Assembly: GCA_900541185.1 (NCBI GenBank)
Contig: UQIQ01000020.1
Span: 1 to 30,606, forward strand
DNA length: 30,606 bases
Origin: an uncultured Collinsella sp.
GTDB lineage: Bacteria; Actinomycetota; Coriobacteriia; Coriobacteriales; Coriobacteriaceae
Direction of reading: 5' to 3'
This document shows, one piece after another, positions 1-7,128 of this stretch. The notes under the pieces were generated by a model, which was not told the origin of the DNA, did not search any database, and saw nothing but the letters and a program-made list of their open reading frames with translations. Position numbers and translations under genes: made by a program. Within the stretch, counting starts at the first letter, position 1; each line of letters starts with the position of its first letter.

Positions 1-30
1 TCGGCAGCGTCAGATGTGTATAAGAGACAG
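1..30 (+). other. Nextera sequencing adapter remnant (not genomic)
   Basis: The first 30 bases match the Illumina Nextera read-1 transposase adapter from its fourth base, ending in the 19-bp Tn5 mosaic end (AGATGTGTATAAGAGACAG). Genomic sequence starts at 31. Any reading frame starting here is partly adapter: MCIRDS at the start of a predicted protein is the mosaic end translated. Confidence 0.97.
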
Positions 31-3000
31 CGCAACGGTCGTGCGCGAGCTCGAACAGGTTGTCCGCCGTGGCGTACCAGGCCTTTTCGGGCAGCGACAG
101 GTCGACGTGGAACTCGCGCGACTGCGCATGCTTGTAGAAATAGGTCTTGCGGATCACGTCGGTCATGCGCGCCTCGATGACCTCGAGCCCGTTGTCCTCG
201 AGGTAGCGCTCGATCTCGTGGTTGGCGCCGAGATGGAAATTGAGCAGGTACTCGCCCACGATGAGAACGGTCGGATGCGGGTTCGAGCGGTCGTACGGAA
301 CGGCGTCCATGATCGCAAGCGCGCGTTTGAAGCCCGTCGCCTGGCCTCTCAGCCCGGAGCGCTCCATGCCCTCGATAACCTCATCGAGCGCGCGGTCGAA
401 CGCAGCGTCCGCCGCGCCCTTCTCGAGCTCGTAGGGACGGATGCGCCTAAGCATGGCCTCGAGGGCATCGATCATGGGAAGACCGTAGGCGATCTGGATG
501 CTCGGGCCAAGGCCGAGCTTGAAGCCCGGATGCGCATTGTGGGCATCGACGTCGTCGTTGGTGAGCACCGGGACATAGTCGTATCCCGCGTCGTCGAGCG
601 CGCGGCGCAGCAGGGGCATGTAGTGCGTCAGGCGGCAGTCGCCGATATACTTGCCAGTCACCACGGCGACGTCGTGCGGGTCGTACTTACCGCTCTCGAG
701 TGCCGCGAGCGCCTCGCCGATCACGATTTGCGCGGGGAAGCAGATGTCGTTGTGCACATAGCGTTTGCCCAGGCGGATGGCATCCTCGCGCCCGATATCA
801 AGGGCCTCGGCGCGCACGCCCTGATTGCGCATCGCCGCGGTCATGAGCCTGCAGAACGCATGGGAGGTGTTGGGGACCAGCGCGATCTTGTCGTGCCGGT
901 CGCGCTTGGTGTACTTGACCTTATACGGGTCGTCGAGCGGATGGACCGCGTGCACCCGGGCGCCCTCGGCACGCTCCTCCGCGCGACGACGGTTGACCGA
1001 CTCGATAAACGAACGCACGCGAATGCCCATGGGACCGGCGACGTCGCTCTCATCGAGCTTGATCATCATCGGAACCTTGGAGCCCATCTCGCCCATCATG
1101 CGCGCGATCTCGTCGGTGAGATACGCATCGTGGCCGCAGCCGAAGCTGCCCATCTGCACGAGCTCGAGCTCGGGCGTCGATGCGACGATGACCGCGCACG
1201 ACAGCATGCGCGCATGGTAGTTGTTCACGATGTCGATGCGGCTGTTGGAAAGATCGACGTTGCAGACCCCCGGCACCGCATCGGGCGTCAGCACGGGGAT
1301 GCCGCGCTCAGAGAAGAGCTTGGGCAGCCCGTGGTTGACCAGCGGGTCGTTGTGGTACGGGCGCGAAGCGATCACCACCGCGTAGCCGCCGTCCTCGCGC
1401 ACGTTCTCGAGCACCTGCCTGCCGCGCAGCTGCAGCTGGTTCTCAAACGTCTCCTGCGCGCGGTCCGCCTGCTCGGTCGCCTTGGCAACCAGGTCGGCAT
1501 CGATATCGAAGGTCTCCTTGCACCACGCCTTGAGCTGGCGGTTTCGGTCGCCCTCGTCGTACCAGTGGAACAGCGGCGTATCGAACGGAACGCCGAAACG
1601 CTCCTCCGGGTTATCGGAATTGCGCATCACGTAGGGGTATCCCTTTACGACGGCGCACATCCACTCGCTGGTAGAGGCGGTGTTTTCGGTGGGCACCGTC
1701 GTGATGATGGGCATGAAGATGCGGTCGACGCCGGCGTCGACGAGATTGCGGATGTGCCCGTGGACGAGCTTGGCCGGGAAGCACACGGTGTCGGATGTGA
1801 CGTGCGCCAGACCGCGCTCGTACATCGCCTTGGTGCTGCGTCCCGAGACGCGCACCTTAAAGCCGAGCGTGCTGAAGAACGTCGACCAGAACGGCATGGT
1901 GTCCCAGAACTCGAGCACACGGGGAATGCCGATCGTGACATCGCGCCCCCCGCTGACGGGAACCGTGGGGTACGACTCGAACAGCAGCTTCTCGCGGTCG
2001 ACAAAGAGATTGGGGGCAGCCGCGGTCCGGTCGCGCCCCGTGCCGGGTGCCTGTGCCTCGCAAGCACCCTGCGGACGCAGCTCCTCCGCCGCGGGAACCT
2101 CGCGCACGAGCTCATCCCATGAGATGGCGCCGCCGCGCGGGCAGCGATTGCCCGTGACGTAAAGCGAGCCGTCGCCAAATGCCACGACCGCGCGCTGGCA
2201 GCGGTTGTTGCACCGACGGCAGGTAACGCCGCCGAACTCGCGATGCTCGAAGCGCTCCACGGCATCGAGCCCGATAAACGACGTGCCGGCGTCGCCCTTG
2301 CGGCATTCCTCGCGCGCGAGCAGGGCGATACCGATAGCGCCCATCAGCCCCGGGTGGGGCGCACGCGTGACGGGTTTGCCCAGATACTGCTCGAATGCGC
2401 GCAGCACCGCGTCGTTTCGGAACGTGCCGCCCTGGACGACGACTTTGTCGCCCAGACGGTTGAGATTTGAAACGCGAATGACCTTGGTGAACACGTTCTC
2501 GATAATCGAACGGCAGAGACCGGCCATGATGTCGCCCGGACCCTTACCGCGCCGCTGCTCGGAAACGACGCTGCTGTTCATGAACACCGTGCAGCGGCTG
2601 CCGAGAACGGCGGGGGCTTTGGACGAAAATGCCTCGGTCGCGATATCCTCAACGGCTATTCCGAGGTTTTTGGCAAAACCCTCGAGGAACGAGCCGCAGC
2701 CCGCAGAGCACGCCTCGTTGACGACGATATCGGTCAGCACGCCGTGGTTGAGCCAGATGGCCTTCATATCCTGTCCGCCGATGTCGAGCACGAAGGTCGC
2801 ATCGGGAACGCATGCGCACGCGGCGCGGGCGTGCGCGACCGTCTCGACCGTATGGTAGTCGGCGTGGAACGCGCGCGCGAAAAGCTCCTCGCCGTATCCC
2901 GTGGTGCCCACGGCATCGATCGCAAGCGTGACTCCCGCTGTCTCCCAGCGGTTCTTCAAGCTGACAAGACCCTGTTGGGCGACGTCGAGCGGTCTGCCGT

Positions 3001-4099
3001 TATTAGACGCGTAGAACGAATCGACAAGCTCACCCGCCTCATCGACCAGGGCGAACTTGGTCGTCGTGCTCCCCGAATCGATACCGAGCGCCACACGCAC
3101 CGTCTCTCCGGGCGCATACGCATCCGGACCCTTTGCCGGCGTCTCTTTGCCATGGCGTGCCGTAAAATCCGCCTGCTCGGCAGGTGTGGCAAAAAAGGGC
3201 TGGGCAAGACGTCCCTCCCCGCTTGCGGGCGCGACCGTCTCGAGCTTATCCAGCCGGACAAAAGCGTCGGGAAGGTCGATCGGTTGGGACGATGCGAACA
3301 TGTCGGTCAGCGACAGGGCGGCACCGCGCGCGACCATGATCTGCGGATCGCGCGGGACGATAACCTGATCGTCCGATAGATTCAGTTGCTCCCGGAACAC
3401 ACGGACCAGCGTGGGGTTGTAGGCGAGCGTACCGCCCTCGAAGATTACCGGCGGCTCGATGTCGATACCCTGGGCCAGACCGCCGATCGTTTGGCGGGCG
3501 ACCGCGTGAAGCGCCGAAAGCGCCAGGTCGGTGGTAGGAATGCCCTCGTTGAGCAGCGGCTGGATATCGGTCTTTGCGTACACGCCGCAGCGGCCCGAGA
3601 CCTCGTGGACGGTCGTTCCCCGGCTTGCGAGCTGCTCGAACTCGCCCGATTCGGTGCCGACCCCCATGAGCTTTGCCATCTCGTCGATAAATGCACCGGT
3701 ACCGCCTGCGCACGAACCGTTCATGCGCATGTCGGCAACCTCGATGTCTCCCTTATCGTTGGTGCGGAAGAAGATCATCTTGGCGTCTTGGCCGCCCAGC
3801 TCGATGGCGCAGCGCGTCTGCGGATAGAACCTGCTGATCGCGAGCGCGTTGGCGACCACCTCCTGAACGTACGAGGCGCCCAGCGCGGTCGCGATATCGC
3901 GCGCACCCGAGCCGGTCACCGCAACGCGCAGCGACTCATGGGGAAAGCGCTCGGCGAGCTCGCCGAGCATGGCGCGCACGCTCGCTGTCTGACACGCCCC
4001 GTGGCGGCGATATCCCCACCACGCCTCGGTCATATCCTCGTGCATCGCGTAAACTTTGGTCGTCGTCGACCCTACGTCCAGTCCTACTAGCAACGCCAT
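31..4099 (-). CDS. 2-hydroxyacyl-CoA dehydratase activase-like protein, two ASKHA domains plus DUF2229/HgdB-like region (C-terminus cut off)
   Basis: One frame stays open from the ATG at 4099 to the contig end, about 1356 codons with no stop. Two BadF/BadG/HgdC-type ATPase domains are visible. The first begins MALLVGLDVGSTTTK, with its cluster motif GSCAGGTG at Cys130. The second begins LGIDSGSTTTKF (Asp341), with ACSAGCGS at Cys464 and Cys468. From about residue 625 a third region opens with CRRCNNRC, then GNRCPRG, typical of the DUF2229/HgdB-like part of giant activases. Family members use ATP and a [4Fe-4S] cluster to push single electrons into radical 2-hydroxyacyl-CoA dehydratases; the exact substrate of these fused forms is not established. 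Family proteins are usually somewhat above 1400 residues, so only the tail is missing. GGAG lies 5 nt before the ATG. A palindrome at 4149-4169 probably controls it. Confidence 0.88.
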
Positions 4100-4148
4100 A
4101 ATGCTCCGTCTCTCGCATTTTTCCTGCTAGAGATATACCACTCTACGT

Positions 4149-4169
4149 AATACAACAGACTGTTGTATT
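4149..4169. promoter_or_regulatory. perfect 21-bp palindromic operator upstream of the activase gene
   Basis: Two perfectly complementary 10-bp arms (AATACAACAG and CTGTTGTATT) flank a single base, 50-70 bp upstream of the activase ATG. A TATATC hexamer at 4131-4136 (minus strand) could be the -10, which would place the palindrome over the -35 region. The size and symmetry suit a dimeric TetR- or GntR-type regulator. No regulator gene lies in the window, so the protein is unknown. Confidence 0.6.
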
Positions 4170-4181
4170 TAAACTCCGTAT

Positions 4182-4214
4182 AAAAAGCGGCTGCCGAAAC
4201 GCTTCAGCAGCCGC
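4182..4214 (-). terminator. Rho-independent terminator
   Basis: On the minus strand GCGGCTGC and GCAGCCGC form an 8-bp stem, extended by GAA/TTC, followed by TTTTT (4182-4186). It ends the DUF2798 transcript and insulates the downstream activase promoter. Confidence 0.85.
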
Positions 4215-4326
4215 CGAATGCACCAACAGATTCTTCTGCGCGCTAGCACGTCGGGCAACGGAGCAGCACGGGCCCTCCGGTCATGCGCACCGCTCACGCC
4301 CGCGATGTCGCCGAGAGAGCTATCCA

Positions 4327-4378
4327 CGCTTAGGGCTCCAACCAAGCAAGTCGCCCGCGCTCAGCAGATCCCTAAGCG
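4327..4378. repeat. inverted repeat in the 3' UTR of the DUF2798 gene
   Basis: CGCTTAGGG (4327-4335) and CCCTAAGCG (4370-4378) are perfect 9-bp complements with a 34-nt loop, just after the DUF2798 stop. The rest of the 166-bp stretch to the terminator holds nothing recognisable. Confidence 0.4.
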
Positions 4379-4380
4379 AG

Positions 4381-4929
4381 CTACTCGCACTCAGGAGCCA
4401 TAGCCTGCTCCAAGAGCTCGGCATGCTCCTCCTCGAAAACCGTCCCCACAGGGAAGGCGCGACGGAAGACGAAGTGGGAAATCGGACCGGCTACCAAAAG
4501 GTTCCACGGCAGCGCCATCACAAAATTATGCGGGATGTTGATCATCCAGATCGCAGGCACGGAATACAGGTTCGCAAGGATGCCGCCGGGCATGTGCGTC
4601 AGACCCTCGCAGGCACCGTACAGCGACATGATGATGACCATGGGAACGACCATGCAGGAGCTGACGGCGAGCGTCATGGCAAGTGGCGAGCTCTTGCCCG
4701 GCGTGACCAAGTACTTAAAGGCGAAACCCTTGGCGAGCGGGCTGGCGACGAACCAGTCGCAGCACATGGCAAAAATGTAGGCAACGGGGAAGCCGAGCCA
4801 CGCAGCGGCAACGACCTCGCCGTTGATGGCCCCGTGCTGCAGGGCAACGTTGTAGATGCTCATCCAGAGCACCATGCAAAAGCACATGATAAAGGTGAAC
4901 AGCAGGCTCTCTCGTTTGTTGATAGGCAT
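4381..4929 (-). CDS. DUF2798 family membrane protein
   Basis: The 182-residue product has about four membrane segments (near residues 8-28, 38-56, 83-104 and 122-148) arranged as two similar halves, each with a hydrophobic helix followed by a helix carrying an N-P or W-P kink (PHNFVMALPWN in the second). This fits DUF2798, a small membrane family of unknown function. The start chosen is MPINKRES, because AGAGAGGAA lies about 10 nt upstream; an in-frame ATG 60 bp further upstream has no such site. The C-terminus is acidic (EEEHAELLEQ). A strong hairpin terminator sits 45 bp before the start, so expression probably depends on read-through or antitermination. No partner is evident from the neighbours. 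Confidence 0.75.
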   Translation of the reverse strand: MPINKRESLLFTFIMCFCMVLWMSIYNVALQHGAINGEVVAAAWLGFPVAYIFAMCCDWFVASPLAKGFAFKYLVTPGKSSPLAMTLAVSSCMVVPMVIIMSLYGACEGLTHMPGGILANLYSVPAIWMINIPHNFVMALPWNLLVAGPISHFVFRRAFPVGTVFEEEHAELLEQAMAPECE

Positions 4930-4973
4930 AAAGGGCAGATTCCTCTCTGTGTTGTACCGCGGCGCCACGCAAC

Positions 4974-5023
4974 AAAAACGGGCGGGCAAGATGGAGCTGT
5001 TGGAACTTCATCTCGCCCGCCCG
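4974..5023 (-). terminator. strong leader terminator/attenuator ahead of the DUF2798 gene
   Basis: On the minus strand two 15-nt arms (5009-5023 and 4979-4993) pair with one G-U, loop 15 nt, followed by TTTTT (4974-4978). It lies between a candidate promoter (5061-5090) and the DUF2798 start at 4929. It is either the last terminator of the ThrE-like transcript or a true attenuator. Nothing promoter-like lies between it and the gene. Confidence 0.75.
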
Positions 5024-5060
5024 TGGTACGCGCGTCTGCGACTACTTATGTGGTGGAACC

Positions 5061-5090
5061 AGCCTAGCACGAAACGCATGCGCTTCGTAA
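5061..5090 (-). promoter_or_regulatory. candidate promoter of DUF2798 gene with an 18/20 palindrome between -35 and -10
   Basis: On the minus strand TTACGA (5085-5090), 18 nt, then TAGGCT (5061-5066) preceded by the extended -10 triplet TGC. The spacer is occupied by a 20-bp near-palindrome centred on GCATGC (5069-5088, 18 of 20 positions symmetric), a position typical of a repressor site. The -35 match is weak. Confidence 0.4.
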
Positions 5091-5139
5091 GCGTTGAGTT
5101 TATGAAGATGCAGGGCACCGATAATCCCCCGACCCCATA

Positions 5140-5206
5140 AGTTGCGGTGGAATACGGACTGTTTTGACCCTTTAAGCAGCAATTCAGTCCCTATTTCACC
5201 GCAACT
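5140..5206. repeat. 67-bp imperfect palindrome (REP/MITE-like unit)
   Basis: Arms at 5140-5161 and 5185-5206 match at all but two positions; the minus-strand arm reads AGTTGCGGTGAAATAGGGAC and on. The central 23 bp are AT-rich. No U-tract follows on either strand, so it is not a standard terminator. It resembles a small dispersed palindromic repeat. No second copy occurs in this window. Confidence 0.6.
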
Positions 5207-5209
5207 CAT

Positions 5210-5242
5210 TTGGTGCAAAGTGATCTGCCCCCCTTGCACCAA
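5210..5242 (-). terminator. stem-loop abutting the stop codon of the ThrE-like gene
   Basis: TTGGTGCAA and TTGCACCAA are perfect 9-bp complements with a 15-nt loop, starting immediately after the TAA at 5243. No U-tract follows, so it is more likely a 3'-end stabilising or Rho-dependent structure than an intrinsic terminator. Confidence 0.5.
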
Positions 5243-6811
5243 TTAGCTGGTGTGGCGCCAGCGAGGGTCGGTGAGCGTACGCGCCACACCCAGGCCAACA
5301 GGCAAAAACGCCACGATGAGCACTGCACGCACAAACCAGCCGAGCATATTGACCGTGTCGAAAGTGCACATGTAATACATCGAGCGATACAGATACAAGC
5401 CAGGCACCATAATGACAATTGATGGCACCGTGAGGGCGATGCGTGGGTAGGTGAGCTTGATTTCGGCTAAGCTCGCGAGCAGCCCCGATACCAGCGCGCC
5501 GATAAACGCTGCTGCCTCGGGAGGCATACCTGCGCTCAGGCCCAGGAAAGGAAGTATCGTCGGCGCATCGACGAGCGTAAGGCGCAAGGTATTGGACACG
5601 GCGCCGATGAGCCCCGCCGCCGCTGCCATCTTTACCGGACTGTTGAACATAACCGAAAAGCCAAATACGCCGATAAAGCTCATCAGAATGCGCAAGAGCG
5701 TAAGAGCCAACGGTGAGAGGCCGAGCGGGGCGAAGTCATCCGGCGCCAGTCCCACACATTCGGCAACCATCCAACCTACGAGGGTCGCCATCACAATAAT
5801 CGACACAGCATACGAAAGACGCTCAATGCCGCTTCGCATATCGAGCTTAGCGATGTCGAGGCCTGCCGTAATGAGGGGAAAGCCGGGAATCACAAAGAGC
5901 ATGGCGCCAATATAGCCTTCTTGGTGCGACATTGCCCCTGGAATGACCTGGCCAAGGCCGAGCAATGCCAGCAGATACGAAACGCAAGCGAGCGCAACAC
6001 CAGTCGTCAGCGCGCTAAACTGGCCAAGACCCTGCTTGAGAATATGGGAGCGAGCAAAGTTGCCGACACCAGCGCCTACAAACGCACAGGCCATTTCGAT
6101 AGGGCCGCCGCCGAGCAAAAAGACGAAGGCGCCGCAAGCACAGGCTGCCGCAAGGCCCTGTTGCCAGGGAGAGTAATCGGGCTTTGAGCTCTCAACGGTC
6201 TTGAGCATCTCGTGGTACTCGTGCACGGTAAACCGGCGCCCGTAAATCTCGATTTCCTTTAGGAAGCTCTCCATCATCCAAATGCGATGAGTATTGACCC
6301 CCGTTGTGGGCAGACTGACGACCTCGTTAAAGCAGTGGCCATCTTCGATGCAGGTGCACTCAAACGACAAGAGACTCAGGTCAACGTGAATCGTGACGCC
6401 GAGTACAGCGGCAACACGATTCATGGTATCGCGCACGCGCCAGGCGCCTGTTCCGCTTGCCAGCATAAGCATGCCGGTGCGGCAGATGATGGATGACTTA
6501 TCGGTGAGCGGCGCATCGACGGCAAGTTCATCGCCTGCCGTCACGATCTGGTGCCAGTCAGTTTTCATATGGAGCGCACCGGCACGAACGCCGTGGTGTA
6601 GGGGGGCTCTCGAAAGCAGCGAGTCAAGGCGCGAAGGCTGTGGGGGCTCCGTTGATTCACCCTCGTCCTCGTCGGGCTCTTCATCGACCAGATCAAATGA
6701 GTCAAGCGATGCTGGCTCGCGACGATCGATCAGCTCCTCATCCTCATCGTCAAAGTAATTGAACTGATCGAGCATGTCCTCTTCGATTGCACGCTCGCTC
6801 GCGTCGTCCAT
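5243..6811 (-). CDS. ThrE-family threonine/serine exporter-like protein (fused DUF1212-DUF3815)
   Basis: This 522-residue protein matches the single-chain ThrE layout. A very acidic, disordered N-terminus (residues 1-60, many D/E) precedes a soluble ThrE domain (about 95-205) with TGAWRVRDTMNRVA and the FECTC segment, and then about ten membrane helices from residue 215 on. The C-terminal half corresponds to DUF3815 (AFIGALVSGLLA, YPRIALTVPSIVIMVPG). ThrE exports threonine and serine by proton exchange in Corynebacterium; substrate here is inferred. Start: ATG at 6811 with AGGAAGGGAG 8 nt upstream. It is followed by two stem-loops (5140-5242) and preceded by a structured leader (6854-6916). 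The two Cys in FECTC could bind metal, which is not shown. Confidence 0.83.
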   Translation of the reverse strand: MDDASERAIEEDMLDQFNYFDDEDEELIDRREPASLDSFDLVDEEPDEDEGESTEPPQPSRLDSLLSRAPLHHGVRAGALHMKTDWHQIVTAGDELAVDAPLTDKSSIICRTGMLMLASGTGAWRVRDTMNRVAAVLGVTIHVDLSLLSFECTCIEDGHCFNEVVSLPTTGVNTHRIWMMESFLKEIEIYGRRFTVHEYHEMLKTVESSKPDYSPWQQGLAAACACGAFVFLLGGGPIEMACAFVGAGVGNFARSHILKQGLGQFSALTTGVALACVSYLLALLGLGQVIPGAMSHQEGYIGAMLFVIPGFPLITAGLDIAKLDMRSGIERLSYAVSIIVMATLVGWMVAECVGLAPDDFAPLGLSPLALTLLRILMSFIGVFGFSVMFNSPVKMAAAAGLIGAVSNTLRLTLVDAPTILPFLGLSAGMPPEAAAFIGALVSGLLASLAEIKLTYPRIALTVPSIVIMVPGLYLYRSMYYMCTFDTVNMLGWFVRAVLIVAFLPVGLGVARTLTDPRWRHTS

Positions 6812-6853
6812 ATAGGCACTCCCTTCCTACCGACTAACCCCCATCCTAGGCAG

Positions 6854-6916
6854 CAACGGCTAAAGGAAACATAAAAGAGACGGCTGTCATGCGAGCCATG
6901 TGCGCAATAGCCGTTG
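6854..6916 (-). other. structured leader of the ThrE-like gene
   Basis: On the minus strand CAACGGCTA (6908-6916) and TAGCCGTTG (6854-6862) close a 63-nt domain containing an inner GGCT/AGCC hairpin. It lies 43 bp upstream of the ATG at 6811, where a cis-regulatory RNA would sit. No riboswitch class I know fits. Confidence 0.4.
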
Positions 6917-6985
6917 AGTAGTCGTTTAAGAACCCAATGACTATTGACGGCCAAGGCAACGCCGATGCCCTGGCAACAACAGCGA

Positions 6986-7084
6986 AAGCCCGCCAGAGCG
7001 AGCAAGGTGCCTTGAAACAAGGCGGCATTGACCTTTTGGTCATGCCGCCGAAGTTGAAAGGCAGATTGCCGCTCTGGCGGGCTT
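6986..7084. repeat. 99-nt nested hairpin (MITE/REP-like)
   Basis: The outer arms (6986-7000 and 7070-7084) are perfect 15-bp complements. Inside, TGCCTT/AAGGCA pair, and a core hairpin (7021-7033 with 7038-7049) has a TTTT loop and one bulged base. The whole folds as one long imperfect stem on either strand. It lies downstream of lysS and upstream of the thrE-like gene. Confidence 0.65.
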
Positions 7085-7097
7085 GCAGCGTCGAGTG

Positions 7098-7125
7098 GTT
7101 ACGGCGTTTGGCAAAACGCCGTAAC
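7098..7125 (-). terminator. hairpin at the 3' end of lysS
   Basis: GTTACGGCGTTT and AAACGCCGTAAC form a perfect 12-bp stem with a 4-nt loop, 4 bp after the lysS stop codon. No U-tract follows on the minus strand, so it may act as a processing or stability structure or a Rho-assisted end. Confidence 0.55.
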
Positions 7126-7128
7126 CCC

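Larger units (their letters stand above)
6812..7128. other. 317-bp gene-free gap with three stacked inverted repeats
   Basis: Between lysS and the thrE-like gene there is no credible coding frame. The stretch holds a 9-bp stem at 6854-6916, a nested 99-nt hairpin at 6986-7084 and a 12-bp hairpin at 7098-7125, which cover most of its length. Confidence 0.8.

Noticed and set aside
14..2122. 702-codon plus-strand frame at the left end
   Set aside because: Starts in adapter and is antisense to the activase gene, whose cysteine motifs are unmistakable on the minus strand; it is a high-GC shadow.
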